From Desulfosporosinus fructosivorans (lineage in GTDB: Bacteria > Bacillota > Desulfitobacteriia > Desulfitobacteriales > Desulfitobacteriaceae): DNA of 64,000 bases. The notes beneath the pieces were generated by a model. The model did not search any database. It was not told where the DNA came from and saw only the letters and a list, made by a program, of their open reading frames with translations. Both the position numbers and the translations under genes were made by a program. Within the stretch, counting starts at the first letter, position 1. Every line of letters begins with the position of its first letter. Location: assembly GCF_004766045.1 (NCBI RefSeq), contig NZ_SPQQ01000011.1, positions 1-64,000 on the forward strand. The letters run 5' to 3'. Positions 1 to 9,340 of this stretch are shown in pieces.

Positions 1-496
1 GGGTGCTTACTCTACTTCGTGCACGGTGTGGAGCAGGGGAAAAAGTGGAGATCATATCAAAGCTTTACCTATTGCTATTTGCCTTGAGTGGAAGCCTTGG
101 CATGAGCGGGTCGTAGAGTTAGATATTCTTTTTATAGTGGCAGGGTGTGAGAGGAAATATATTTCATTTTATATCGTCAGATCGTTTTTTGATCATCAAA
201 TCTGGCTTTGTACAAGGCGTGTACAAGCCTTTCTAATAATCTGGAAAGGAATCCATACATCCATATCAGAGACAAATAGGTGCCTGTATTGAACATGAAT
301 TCTGATCATCCATATAGAGTTGAGTATTCCAACAAGAGTAATTTGCATCAGAGGAAATACTTGCCAGAGTGTTTCCCTATCTTTAAAAGCTAAGTAGTAA
401 ACACTTTCACTGTCAAAAAGTTAATAGTGGTAACTAATTCGCTGTCACATGGTACAAAAATTCGGTCTTTGTTGGTCAATTTTTCAAGGAAAGTAA
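1..496. other. left-edge region without a recognisable gene
   Basis: An open frame runs from the window edge to about position 292 (GTG at 26, 88 codons). It has no ribosome binding site and no family that I recognise, and it could be the 3' end of a truncated gene or noise. From 293 to 496 I see AT-rich sequence only. The EamA gene ends at 497 on the minus strand, and no clear terminator was found for it here. Confidence 0.3.
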
Positions 497-1471
497 CTAG
501 GAAGCTAAATCGGACAGGTGAGGAACGGACGTCTCCGCTACCTTCGGTTCATCGCGCAAGCGCGATAAATGTAGCACGGCCATCCAGATGATGGCAAAAC
601 CGATCCATTGGCCGAAGTCAATGGTCTGGTGTAATATAAGCCAGTTGAGGAGTAGGCCAGTTGCCGGGAAGGCGAGCTCCGCAATAGTTGCATGAGAGGC
701 CTTGACCGCATTCAACCCTCGGTAATAAAACAGTAGACTCAATAGACTTGGCACGATGGTTTGGAACAGTAGGTTTGCCCAAACCGGTGCCAATCTTAGT
801 GCCTGGCTGAGGCTCTGCCAGTTCGGGTGTTGTACTAAGATGATGACGGTCAACAGTGGCAGTGCAACAGCAAATCGTAGTGCCGTTACCGTGGTAAATG
901 ATACTTTGCCGACGAGGCGTTTGCCCATGACCGTCGAACCGCCCCACAGAGCTGCTGCTCCAATGGCATACAACGATCCGATGAGCTGCGTGCTATCGCC
1001 GGTAGTTGGAATGTGCAGGCCGAAGGTGAGTAGGTAGGCACCGATGAGCACCACAACCAACAGCATCCAGAAAGCCTTCACAATGCGCTCTCTGAGTATC
1101 CAGGCGGCGAGCAGAACCGTGAAAACGGGCTGTACCTTTTGCAGGATAAGCACCACGTTCGGATTGCCGTAGGTAAATCCGGCAGTAAACAGGATGGATG
1201 CCAGAGCAGATCCACCCCAGGCGATAAACAGGACGGCTAACCAGTCGCCGAGATTCAGGCACTTGAGCTCATGGCGCTTCCAGATAAGCACGGGCGCGGC
1301 GAAGAGCAACAATAACATGTGCTCTATCCAGACAATCTGGGAAGAGGTCACATAGTTTAGCAACGTCACGATAAAGACACCGTCGAGTCCCCACATAGCC
1401 GCACCAAGGGCGATCCACCATATGCCTAAGTGGGACGCTTGTTTTTTCTGTACCAATTGAAAACCCTCCAT
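497..1471 (-). CDS. EamA/DMT-family transporter under FMN riboswitch control, putative riboflavin transporter
   Basis: This 324-residue membrane protein has about ten hydrophobic segments in two repeated halves, the drug/metabolite transporter layout of two EamA domains. A MWGLDGVF segment in the first half and a LWGGSTVMGK segment in the second mark the starts of the repeats. The gene lies directly downstream of an FMN riboswitch and intrinsic terminator, so the substrate is probably riboflavin or a flavin precursor; this is inferred from the regulation, not from binding residues. No Shine-Dalgarno sequence precedes the ATG. A GGAGGG inside codons 1-3 sits 7 nt before a TTG at codon 6 (1456-1454), so translation may really start there. 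It is transcribed away from recD2. Confidence 0.8.
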   Translation of the reverse strand: MEGFQLVQKKQASHLGIWWIALGAAMWGLDGVFIVTLLNYVTSSQIVWIEHMLLLLFAAPVLIWKRHELKCLNLGDWLAVLFIAWGGSALASILFTAGFTYGNPNVVLILQKVQPVFTVLLAAWILRERIVKAFWMLLVVVLIGAYLLTFGLHIPTTGDSTQLIGSLYAIGAAALWGGSTVMGKRLVGKVSFTTVTALRFAVALPLLTVIILVQHPNWQSLSQALRLAPVWANLLFQTIVPSLLSLLFYYRGLNAVKASHATIAELAFPATGLLLNWLILHQTIDFGQWIGFAIIWMAVLHLSRLRDEPKVAETSVPHLSDLAS

Positions 1472-1505
1472 ACTGATCTGATATTTGAATTGAACCTACA
1501 TAACG

Positions 1506-1552
1506 CGAACGGAACAGCGCATGAAAAATACCTCGAGAAGTTTCTCGAGGCA
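1506..1552 (-). terminator. intrinsic terminator in the FMN riboswitch expression platform
   Basis: Read on the minus strand, CCTCGAGAA and TTCTCGAGG form a perfect stem with a very short loop, followed by TATTTTT. It lies between the FMN aptamer and the EamA start, where transcription would stop when FMN is bound. Confidence 0.85.
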
Positions 1553-1591
1553 GCATGTTGAACTAGGAAAGACGTCTTAGTCTAACCCAGT

Positions 1592-1738
1592 TTGTTCCTT
1601 CTCTCATCCGGACTATACCGTCGGCCTTGGAATTTCACCAAGTCAATCGGCGCAACAAATGGTTACGTCGAGTCGCGGGCTGGATTGCACGGGCAATCGT
1701 CACCGCCGGTAGGGAATCTCACCCTGCCCCGAAGGTTC
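1592..1738 (-). ncRNA. FMN riboswitch (RFN element)
   Basis: On the minus strand the canonical RFN blocks appear in order: GGGGCAGGGTGAGATTCCC, TACCGGCGGTGA, GCCCGCGA, GGTGAAATTCC, GCCGAC, and GGATGAGAGAAGGAAC at the 3' side. The 5' CCTTC and 3' GAAGG close helix P1. An AGTATA on the plus strand at 1754-1759 (TATACT on the minus strand) is a possible -10 box. The aptamer and the terminator after it control the EamA-family gene, which is the only basis for a flavin assignment. Confidence 0.95.
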
Positions 1739-1910
1739 ATATTCAGTTAATGAAGTATAACATAATATGGAGGACCTTGGTAGTATATATCTGGAGTATG
1801 ACTTGCCAAGCCCAATTTAAAAGACCAGTGCGACCAGATTATGCGGCACACAATCGATGCCGTAAATAAGTTAAACCAACTCTGCAGGCTGTCAAAGGCC
1901 ACTTTAAGTG

Positions 1911-1919
1911 TGGTAAAAT
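1911..1919 (+). promoter_or_regulatory. extended -10 promoter for recD2
   Basis: TGGTAAAAT matches the extended -10 pattern TGnTATAAT with one mismatch. It overlaps the ATG at 1918, so a transcript from here would start too late for that ATG. This supports the downstream ATG at 1972 as the true recD2 start. No good -35 box is visible. Confidence 0.5.
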
Positions 1920-1971
1920 GGAAGCGAATGAGAGAACGCTTCAAGCGCTTGATGATGGGCGGGGCAAAAAA

Positions 1972-4104
1972 ATGGAATACCTCAGTGGAGTTGTCGAGAG
2001 AATTACCTTCGAAAATACAGAGAATGGATTCAGTGTCATCAAGATAAAAACCAAGGGGTTTACGGACCTTGTAACAGTTGTGGGAAGCTTGGCAGCGGTA
2101 AATGTTGGCTCCATCATCCGACTTAAAGGCGAATGGAAGATGGACAGTAAGTTCGGGAAGCAGTTTGCGGCGCAGGATTATCGAGAAACCCTGCCGGCCA
2201 CGGTGGCAGGTATTCAAAAATATTTGGGAAGCGGACTCATCAAGGGCATCGGACCAGCGTATGCCAAGCGGATTGTTGAACATTTCCAAGAAGACACCTT
2301 GAGGGTGTTAGAGGAGGAAGCCGACTATTTAGTCAACGTTGCGGGCATCGGTCAAAAGCGCGTCGACATGATCAAAAAAGCCTGGCAAGAGCAAAAGGAA
2401 ATCAAAAATGTCATGCTTTTCTTGCAAAGCAAGGGAGTATCCACGGCCTTTGCCGTGAAAATATATAAGACCTATGGCAATGACAGCATTGAAATTGTGA
2501 AGACCAATCCCTACCGACTGGCAGATGACATCTGGGGCATTGGCTTTAAAACAGCGGATAAAATTGCCCTACAGATGGGTTTCGAGAAGAATTCCTTTGA
2601 ACGCTGCCGTTCAGGGATTGTGTATGTCCTTAACGAACTTTCCAACGACGGACACTGCTATGGTACCCGGGAACAGCTTCTGGAAGAGTCGGAAAAAATC
2701 CTCGAGATTGAGAAATCAGGGGTTGACTCAATGCTGGATCGGATGATCGAGGAAAAGGCCGTCATTCTCGATGGTGAGGATGCTATCTTTCTGCTGCCCT
2801 TTTATCACAGCGAACTGGGAATCGCCAACCGAATGAAGGCGATTCTTGCGGTAGGGACTCTCTATCCCACGACCAACGTAGAAGGTATCCTGGAAATGAT
2901 CCAAAAGCAACAGGGCATCAGCTATGACGAGGTGCAAAAGGATGCGGTCAAGACTGCAGCAGCTTCAAAATTCATGGTGCTAACGGGTGGGCCAGGAACC
3001 GGGAAAACCACTACCACGCTGGCCATTATTAAGGTTTTTCAATTACTGGGGGCTCGAGTATTACTGGGAGCACCCACAGGCAGAGCGGCCAAACGAATGT
3101 CCGAGACCACAGGGCTCGAGGCCAAAACCATTCACCGTTTACTAGAGTACAAACCGCCTGAGGGGTACAAGAAGAATGCCGACTACCCCTTGGAATGTGA
3201 TGTGCTAATTATCGATGAGACGTCGATGGTCGATACTGTTCTGATGTACAACCTCTTAAAAGCAGTAGCCAATGAAACCGTAGTCATCTTGGTGGGAGAC
3301 GTTGATCAGCTGCCTTCGGTAGGCGCTGGAAATGTGCTAAACGACATTATAGACTCAGGTGTCGTCACGGTTGTTCAGCTCACCAGAATCTTTCGTCAGG
3401 CCCAAGGCAGTGCCATTATCACCAACGCTCATAAGATTAATCAAGGAGAGTTTCCAGACTTGAAAGGAAACCGCAATAGTGACTTCTTTTTCATTGAGGA
3501 AGAGGAGCCGACCCAGGTGGTCCGAACGATCAAGGAGCTTTGTACAAGGCGGCTCCCAGCTTTTTATAAAGTCGACTCGCTCAACGACATTCAGGTGCTC
3601 TGCCCCATGCAACGAGGGGAAACAGGCGCGGTCAACCTCAATGCAGTGTTACAGGAAGCGCTGAATCCCTCAACGATTTCCATAAAATATGGCGGCACAG
3701 TCTACAGGCTTGGGGACAAGATCATGCAAATTAAAAATAATTACGATAAGAACGTTTTCAACGGAGATATTGGCTGCATCACTAAAATCGATACCGAAGA
3801 ACGAACCCTAGTCTTAAACTTTGATGGAAATTCGGTTGATTATGATGGAACAGAGCTCGATGAAGTGGTTTTGGCCTATGCCACCACAATCCATAAGAGC
3901 CAAGGCAGTGAGTATCAAATCGTCGTGGCACCCTTAACGATGCAGCACTACGTGATGCTGCAGAGAAATCTTCTGTATACTTGCGTAACCAGAGCGAAGA
4001 AAGTGTTTGTTTTAGTCGGGACCAAGAAGGCCATTAGTATGGCAGTCCGCAATAATAAGACCTCGAAGAGGAACACCTGTTTGGCGGAGAGATTATCGAA
4101 CTAA
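1972..4104 (+). CDS. recD2: RecD2-type ATP-dependent DNA helicase (SF1B, 5'-3')
   Basis: This 710-residue protein has an N-terminal OB-like region (LSGVVERITFENTENGFSVI), helix-hairpin-helix repeats (GSGLIKGIGPAYAKRIVE, NVAGIGQKRVD), and a SF1 helicase core. Visible motifs are Walker A GGPGTGKTTTT, Walker B VLIIDETSMVD, motif III VGDVDQLPSVGAG, and the C-terminal UvrD-like ATTIHKSQGSEY and YTCVTRAKK. The length is typical of RecD2, which in RecBC-less bacteria unwinds DNA and acts in repair. I chose the ATG at 1972 rather than 1918 because family members start close to EYLSGVVERI and because a promoter -10 box overlaps 1918. The gene converges with the UraA gene 10 bp away. Its last 220 bp are repeated at 62542-62762. 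Confidence 0.93.
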   Translation: MEYLSGVVERITFENTENGFSVIKIKTKGFTDLVTVVGSLAAVNVGSIIRLKGEWKMDSKFGKQFAAQDYRETLPATVAGIQKYLGSGLIKGIGPAYAKRIVEHFQEDTLRVLEEEADYLVNVAGIGQKRVDMIKKAWQEQKEIKNVMLFLQSKGVSTAFAVKIYKTYGNDSIEIVKTNPYRLADDIWGIGFKTADKIALQMGFEKNSFERCRSGIVYVLNELSNDGHCYGTREQLLEESEKILEIEKSGVDSMLDRMIEEKAVILDGEDAIFLLPFYHSELGIANRMKAILAVGTLYPTTNVEGILEMIQKQQGISYDEVQKDAVKTAAASKFMVLTGGPGTGKTTTTLAIIKVFQLLGARVLLGAPTGRAAKRMSETTGLEAKTIHRLLEYKPPEGYKKNADYPLECDVLIIDETSMVDTVLMYNLLKAVANETVVILVGDVDQLPSVGAGNVLNDIIDSGVVTVVQLTRIFRQAQGSAIITNAHKINQGEFPDLKGNRNSDFFFIEEEEPTQVVRTIKELCTRRLPAFYKVDSLNDIQVLCPMQRGETGAVNLNAVLQEALNPSTISIKYGGTVYRLGDKIMQIKNNYDKNVFNGDIGCITKIDTEERTLVLNFDGNSVDYDGTELDEVVLAYATTIHKSQGSEYQIVVAPLTMQHYVMLQRNLLYTCVTRAKKVFVLVGTKKAISMAVRNNKTSKRNTCLAERLSN

Positions 4105-4114
4105 TGTAGTTGAA

Positions 4115-5389
4115 TCAACCTTTTCGGGGGAACACGATATGCTCCATAATTAGAACTGTTATCACCCCGACTACAAAGCCGTTGCCTAATACTGGTTTTA
4201 TAATATGGGGAAAGGTATTAAGAACCGCTAGGGGGAGGTAGGAGATGATAACACCGAGGATAATTGGGAGCCCTACGATAAGCCCGCTCTCAAATTTATA
4301 GTCCTTACTCTGAACTATCTGAAGGCCCCCCGCGATCTGAGAGCACATAATGTAAATCATAGAGCTGCCAATGACCACGGAAGGGATGCTGCCTAGAATT
4401 GCAGTTGTTTTTGGTAGGAAGGATAAAGCCAAAAGCATAAGGCTTGTAGGAATAAAGACATATCTAGAGGCAACTCCGCTAGAGATAATGACTCCCGGAC
4501 TGAAAGAAAAGTTAACAACCCCGATGACGCCAAGGAAACCTGCTAACACATTGACTAATCCAGTCGTTGCTACGCCCCGAGTGATTCGTTTTGGCATATT
4601 ATCGGGTTTGAGGAGTCCATCGACGGCTTGAATTGAGCCTAGATCGTTGACAGAGAGCGCAAGATAACAAATCAGAAAAGAGATGAAAATACCCGAATCG
4701 AAGACAAAAGAGGGTTGTAGGTCTCGCCAAAATGTAGCGACGACCGGAAGGTCATTGGGTGGAAGTGGGGACATGGGGAACAGCAAAAGGTAAGCTAAAG
4801 TTCCTACGATTACAGCCCAAAAAATGAGTGTCGACTTCCACACGCCTCGTGAATACTTTGCCGCAATAAACATGCAGAAGACCATTGTTAAAGAAAAGCA
4901 CAAGTTTGCGAAGGAACTGGCGTGGGCAGTCGGGGCTGTAACTAGATTGAGAATCATGGGCGTAAGGGTAAGGGCAACAAGAATTAAAATTACGGCTACA
5001 ACGGTTGAGGTAAAGAGCTTTTTTAGACGAGCGAACAGTCCGGTAATACTCACAACCGCCAAAATAAGACCACCTAAGAGGATCGAGGTGTAGACCGCCT
5101 CCGGGTTGTTCCCCCCTCCTGAGGCCATACCTACCAAAAAGACTGTCGCTGGTCCGACAATTATCGGAAGGCGGTGTCCCCAGATCACCTGCCCAAATAA
5201 GGCTACTGCTACTACAAAGAAAAGTTTTTGGATATAAACTACTTGTTGGATAATCCCGCTGGGATGGAGGCTTGTCACCGCAGTCCCCATGATCAGGATG
5301 ATGGGAATGATAATTGCTAGCCACTGTAAGCCAAATAATAGAAGATGTCCCAGAGGGGGGATTTCATTGATACCGTATTTAAATTTCAT
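4115..5389 (-). CDS. NCS2-family nucleobase permease (UraA/xanthine permease-like)
   Basis: This 424-residue protein has 12-14 hydrophobic segments and the NCS2 layout: an early GPATVFLVGMASGG segment (TM3-like) and a SFSPGVIISSGVASR segment in the position of the family signature QNxGxxxxTxxxSR. The Gln-Asn of the signature is replaced by Phe-Ser here, so the substrate (uracil, xanthine or uric acid) cannot be assigned. A LALSVNDLGSIQAVDG stretch corresponds to the substrate-binding TM8 loop. A poor TTGCCA/TATGAT pair lies upstream on the minus strand (5454-5459 and 5429-5434, spacer 19). The xanthine dehydrogenase-like genes are 53 kb away, so a functional link is only speculative. Confidence 0.85.
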   Translation of the reverse strand: MKFKYGINEIPPLGHLLLFGLQWLAIIIPIILIMGTAVTSLHPSGIIQQVVYIQKLFFVVAVALFGQVIWGHRLPIIVGPATVFLVGMASGGGNNPEAVYTSILLGGLILAVVSITGLFARLKKLFTSTVVAVILILVALTLTPMILNLVTAPTAHASSFANLCFSLTMVFCMFIAAKYSRGVWKSTLIFWAVIVGTLAYLLLFPMSPLPPNDLPVVATFWRDLQPSFVFDSGIFISFLICYLALSVNDLGSIQAVDGLLKPDNMPKRITRGVATTGLVNVLAGFLGVIGVVNFSFSPGVIISSGVASRYVFIPTSLMLLALSFLPKTTAILGSIPSVVIGSSMIYIMCSQIAGGLQIVQSKDYKFESGLIVGLPIILGVIISYLPLAVLNTFPHIIKPVLGNGFVVGVITVLIMEHIVFPRKG

Positions 5390-5535
5390 ATGGTTTCACC
5401 AGCCTATAGTTGATTTTTTTACTTTCCTATCATAGCATATAGCACGAAATTTGTGGCAAGGTTATCATAGTTGATTCGGTTAGGGGCATCATAAAATGTG
5501 GTGCTCCTTTTGTCTGACTTGGGGTGTGCTTCTTC

Positions 5536-5562
5536 TTGACATAGTGTGACTAATACCATACT
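5536..5562 (+). promoter_or_regulatory. candidate promoter, copy A of the response-regulator leader
   Basis: TTGACA (5536-5541) is followed after 15 nt by CATACT. The same sequence precedes the second response regulator at 15269. The 5' regions of the two genes are duplicated from about 5470 and 15097, but copy B carries about 116 bp of extra sequence in the middle. The spacer is short, so the -10 assignment is uncertain. Confidence 0.45.
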
Positions 5563-5675
5563 GTTGAATTTAACCGAAACGCACGATGGAAAAGTATGGG
5601 GAGCCTTGTTAATTATGAGGTGTGGCAGAAAAGGTTAAGGGAATTGATCACAGAGAACAAGGAGATCAGGGCAAA

Positions 5676-6353
5676 ATGAAAATACTATTTGTTGAAGACG
5701 ATCGAATAATTGCCTCAGGTCTTTGCTACTCACTCACCCAAGAGGGATATCTTGTAACTCACTGTGTGGATGTTAAGTCAGCAAAAACTACACTTTATGA
5801 AAATAGCTTTGACTTAGCGATCCTTGATCTATCCCTTCCAGACGGAAGTGGCTATGATCTTTGCCAATTAATCAAGGCAAACAAAGATATCCCAGTTATA
5901 TTCTTAACGGCAATCGATGACGAGGTTAATGTCGTTATGGGTCTCGATATGGGCGCTGATGACTATATAACAAAGCCATTTCGCATAAGAGAGCTGCTCT
6001 CTCGTCTTAAATCTGTTACTCGCAGGTATGACAAGACAGAGCTTATAAAAACAGTTTATCAGTTTAGTAATCTTAAGATAGATACTGCCCAGGCAAAAGT
6101 CTATAAAGGAGAGCAGGAAATTGTATTAACCTCTCTTGAGTATCGCTTGCTCTTATTATTTGCGAATAACGAGGGACAAGTCCTTAGTCGTAATCAGCTT
6201 CTAGAAGGTCTCTGGGATTTTGCAGGGGAATTTGTCAACGATAATACCTTAACGGTCTATATTAAACGTCTGCGCGAAAAGATCGAGGATGATAGCCAAA
6301 ACCCATTAATTATTAAAACGGTTCGTGGAATCGGATACAAAGGGGGCAACTAA
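5676..6353 (+). CDS. OmpR/PhoB-family response regulator (paralogue A)
   Basis: This 225-residue protein has an N-terminal receiver domain (VEDDRIIAS acidic pair, phosphoacceptor Asp in LAILDLSLPDG, the switch Thr in FLTAIDD, Lys in YITKPFR) and a C-terminal winged helix (LTSLEYRLL, TVYIKRLREKIE, IKTVRGIGYKGG). It is nearly identical to the regulator at 15410. The frame opens upstream, but I place the start at 5676 because the paralogue starts there and AAGGAG precedes it. The partner kinase gene that follows is truncated to a stub, so this regulator has no intact kinase beside it and may be orphaned or cross-talk with the 16 kb kinase. Confidence 0.9.
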   Translation: MKILFVEDDRIIASGLCYSLTQEGYLVTHCVDVKSAKTTLYENSFDLAILDLSLPDGSGYDLCQLIKANKDIPVIFLTAIDDEVNVVMGLDMGADDYITKPFRIRELLSRLKSVTRRYDKTELIKTVYQFSNLKIDTAQAKVYKGEQEIVLTSLEYRLLLLFANNEGQVLSRNQLLEGLWDFAGEFVNDNTLTVYIKRLREKIEDDSQNPLIIKTVRGIGYKGGN

Positions 6354-6354
6354 G

Positions 6355-6570
6355 TTGTTGCGAAATAAAGAAATTAAGCTATATATCACACTTCTGGCTG
6401 CAGTTGTAATAGTAGGTTTTGTTGCCTGCTATTTTTTTAATCCCGTCTCAGGGATCATCGCCTTGTTAGCGCTGCTTTTAATGGGTGCAGTATCGTTCAT
6501 GTTTACGAGATGGAGATATCAGCAAATAGAAAAGCTAACCGAATATCTAAAGCGAGCTATGGCACCTTAG
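6355..6570 (+). pseudogene. truncated sensor histidine kinase stub (first about 70 residues only)
   Basis: The TTG start sits 1 nt after the stop of the response regulator, behind AAAGGGGGC. The product matches the first 66 residues of the kinase at 16089 (two transmembrane helices, VGFVACYFFNPVSGII and MGAVSFMFTRW, then QQIEKLTEYLKR). It then departs to AMAP and a stop. The HAMP remainder, H-box and ATPase domain are absent. It is a deletion remnant; a membrane stub could still be made. Confidence 0.85.
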
Positions 6571-6635
6571 ATTTTCTAGTTAAATATATTATGTTATTGT
6601 AAAATGATAGCAGAAAGCAATGGGAGTTGCGTATT

Positions 6636-7469
6636 ATGATCACAAACGAATTGGTAAATCAAAGTATTGATTATATCATGCAACATTTAGATGAGGAGAT
6701 TACCGTTGAAGATGTTGGGAATTGCTGTCATTTTTCGAAATATTACTTTAGCAGAGTTTTTAAGGCAGAAACCGGAGAGAGTATCTATGCCTTCATAAAA
6801 CGGTTAAAAATGGAACAAAGTGCTTTGCGACTGAGGATTGAAAAAGACAAGTCCATTACTGACATAGGATTTGACTATGGATATAGTCCATCAAATTACA
6901 GTTCTGTATTCAAGAAGCATCATAGCATTTCTCCGGCGGAATTTCGAAAGGGTGTGAATACTACCTGTGTACATCATCCCTTATATCCTAATAATCTTGC
7001 CAAATTTAAATCATTTGAAGAATATGATCAACAGATTTCAATTCAGGTATTTGATGATTTTTTTGTTATCTATGAAAGACACATTGGAAACTATATTGAT
7101 CTAGGAAATAATTGGTGTGCCTTTACAGAAAAGTATAAAAACTTCTTTACGGGAAATACGCTACTGATTGAAAGATCCTATGACGATCCTTCCATAACAA
7201 GTGTAGAGCAATGTTTATATGATATCTGTATGACAGTTGACAAACGCTGTTCTCTGGATAACGTTACCACTATAAAAGGCGGCAAATTTGCAGTTTACCG
7301 TTTCGAAGGATTCATTCGGGAGATTTTTGTCGCTTTTCAAGGCATCTTTAATATCTGGCTGGCATGTAGTGGCTATGAAATGGATGAAAGATATGGTTTG
7401 GATATTTATCGGGCGGTTGATAGAGAAAACATGCATGTTGTAATGGACTTGTGTATACCGATTAAATAG
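6636..7469 (+). CDS. AraC-family regulator with GyrI-like effector domain
   Basis: This 277-residue protein has an N-terminal AraC double helix-turn-helix (residues 5-100; HFSKYYFSRVFKAETGES and DIGFDYGYSPSNYSSVFKKH) and a C-terminal GyrI/BmrR-type small-molecule-binding region (residues 120-277; IQVFDDFFVIYERHIGNY, GGKFAVYRFEG). Such proteins commonly sense drugs or cationic ligands. I chose the ATG at 6636 with GGGAG 9 nt upstream; a TTG at 6627 is too close to that site. The MATE pump 90 bp downstream on the same strand is its likely target. Confidence 0.87.
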   Translation: MITNELVNQSIDYIMQHLDEEITVEDVGNCCHFSKYYFSRVFKAETGESIYAFIKRLKMEQSALRLRIEKDKSITDIGFDYGYSPSNYSSVFKKHHSISPAEFRKGVNTTCVHHPLYPNNLAKFKSFEEYDQQISIQVFDDFFVIYERHIGNYIDLGNNWCAFTEKYKNFFTGNTLLIERSYDDPSITSVEQCLYDICMTVDKRCSLDNVTTIKGGKFAVYRFEGFIREIFVAFQGIFNIWLACSGYEMDERYGLDIYRAVDRENMHVVMDLCIPIK

Positions 7470-7559
7470 AGCAAGAATTCAGAAGTAAAATAAAAGACTT
7501 CTTTTTATAATGAGAACTGCCACTGAGGTATTGTTCGATTTGAAAGGAGTCTATTTTTT

Positions 7560-8882
7560 ATGAATTTAGAAAGTATTAGAAACAATACAGTACAGATGAT
7601 TTTACAGTTTTCCATCCCCTCTATTATTGCAATGGTGCTAACTTCTCTTATTACCATAGTAGATGGCTTTTTCATTGGAAATTATGTTGGGAAGGAAGGC
7701 CTTGCTGCAGTAAATCTTGGTCTTCCCATTTTGTATGTTTATTTGGGAGTGGGTCTCATGCTTAGCGTCGGGGGCATAGCAATTGCGGGAATGGCACTGG
7801 GAGCAGGGGATATAAAGAAAAGTAATAATGTGTTTAACCAGACCGTTATGTCTACCATCATTGTATCAGTAATATTAAGTATACTTGTGCTTGCTTTTTT
7901 CAGACCTATTATGGGTGCACTTAATATGGATGTACAGGTTGCCAGCTGTTTTGAGAAATATTATTGCATTATGATCATGGCGTATCCTATTATGATCGTA
8001 AATTCTACGTTTGGCATGTTTGTTCGAGGAGAAGGCAAACCGCAGTTGTTTATGTTGATTAATATCCTGACTGTAGTAAGCAATATATTTTTGGATTATT
8101 TATTCATACGATGGTTCAATTTTGGTATAGAGGGGGTTGCTACGGCCTCGTTTATATCACTTTTAATCGGGTTGATTTGTATGGTTGTGTTTTTTCTGAA
8201 AAAATCAAGTGTTTACAAGTTCCGGAGATTTAAATTTTCAAAAAGCGTGTTACGGGATACTGTATTAAACGGTAGCTCAGAATTCATTGGACAGATGTCC
8301 ATGAGTATCTCTATGTTTGCGTATAACTGGGTGATTATGAGAACAGTAGGTGTTCCGGGAGTGGCTGCGTTTACCATAGTAGGATATGTGGCATATTTAT
8401 TTGGAATGGTCATTATTGGTTTTGGACAGGGTGCGAGTCCCCTGATCAGTTTCTCTTATGGTGCGGAAGAAATTGAATTAAGCAAAACGATTCGAAAGTT
8501 GACCAATTTGTTTGTATTTTTATCAGGAGCAGCGGTCATGATTATATTGTCAGTTGTGTCAGACTGGTTTAGCAATGTTTTTGTCAGCAGTGAAAGTGTT
8601 GCAATCCTAATTCGTTCAGGACTTGGCATTTTTATGTTTTCCTTTTTGTTTTCGGGAATCAATACCATTACCACCTTCTACTTTACATCCATTGGAAAAG
8701 CAAAAGAGTCAGCACTCATTTCTTCCTCCAGAGGCTTGGTGGTGTTATTAATATGTATCTTCACATTACCTTCATTATTTGGTATGACAGGTGTATGGCT
8801 TGTAGCACCTGTAACAGAAGCCTTTACGATTATCATAACCTTTGTTTTAATTCGGCAAAATGAAAAGTGTCCGGCGGAGTAA
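7560..8882 (+). CDS. MATE-family multidrug/cation antiporter
   Basis: This 440-residue protein has twelve predicted transmembrane segments in two six-helix halves, starting with the typical FSIPSIIAMVLTSLITIVDGFFIGNYVG and a matching second-half segment VMIIGFGQGASPLISFSYGA. AAAGGAG lies before the ATG. This is the usual layout for a MATE efflux pump of the DinF/NorM superfamily. An AraC/GyrI regulator directly upstream suggests ligand-induced expression. Export substrates cannot be read from sequence. Confidence 0.88.
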   Translation: MNLESIRNNTVQMILQFSIPSIIAMVLTSLITIVDGFFIGNYVGKEGLAAVNLGLPILYVYLGVGLMLSVGGIAIAGMALGAGDIKKSNNVFNQTVMSTIIVSVILSILVLAFFRPIMGALNMDVQVASCFEKYYCIMIMAYPIMIVNSTFGMFVRGEGKPQLFMLINILTVVSNIFLDYLFIRWFNFGIEGVATASFISLLIGLICMVVFFLKKSSVYKFRRFKFSKSVLRDTVLNGSSEFIGQMSMSISMFAYNWVIMRTVGVPGVAAFTIVGYVAYLFGMVIIGFGQGASPLISFSYGAEEIELSKTIRKLTNLFVFLSGAAVMIILSVVSDWFSNVFVSSESVAILIRSGLGIFMFSFLFSGINTITTFYFTSIGKAKESALISSSRGLVVLLICIFTLPSLFGMTGVWLVAPVTEAFTIIITFVLIRQNEKCPAE

Positions 8883-9340
8883 CATACGAATTGCATAATA
8901 TAATCCTCGATCAATTTTCTCTGTAATCAGAATAGCCCCTAAAGGAATTAAGAATATGATGTTGCTGTCAGGCAGTATGTGAATAATCTTTTCCTGCAGA
9001 TAGAATATCTGACATGTGTGAAACCTGCCCTTTTTGCGGCAGGTTCTACAACTGGCTCCATAAAATCCGTGTTATACTGGCTCTTTAACAGAACCGGTGA
9101 TGTGAGTAAAATTATACCATGTTGAAAGAATCCAATGCATTTTTGGAGAGATATTAGAATGAATCGTTTGAACAGGAAATTATTTTGATTTGTGCTTTTT
9201 CGTTGGCAGGAACTAGTGTCATATCGGCCAGATCCGTTACTGGAAAGCTCGGTTTACAATCACGGCAGTAAGTGCATTGATGCCGCGACTCCGATATCTA
9301 AGAATAGAAAAAGCAGAGGAAAGGAACAGGTAAAGGAATA
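8883..9340. other. intergenic region with possible gene remnant
   Basis: Most of these 458 bp have no gene. On the minus strand around 8900-9000 a short hydrophobic frame (LPDSNIIFLIPLGAILITE) looks like a fragment of a membrane protein, but I do not recognise the family. AACCTGCC and GGCAGGTT (9022-9029 and 9038-9045) form a hairpin without a T-run. Confidence 0.3.

Noticed and set aside
26..292. 88-codon frame at the left edge as a gene
   Set aside because: It has a GTG start without ribosome site, odd composition (many Trp and Cys), and no recognisable motif.
9022..9045. Hairpin AACCTGCC/GGCAGGTT as terminator of the MATE gene
   Set aside because: It is 140 bp after the stop and has no T-run.
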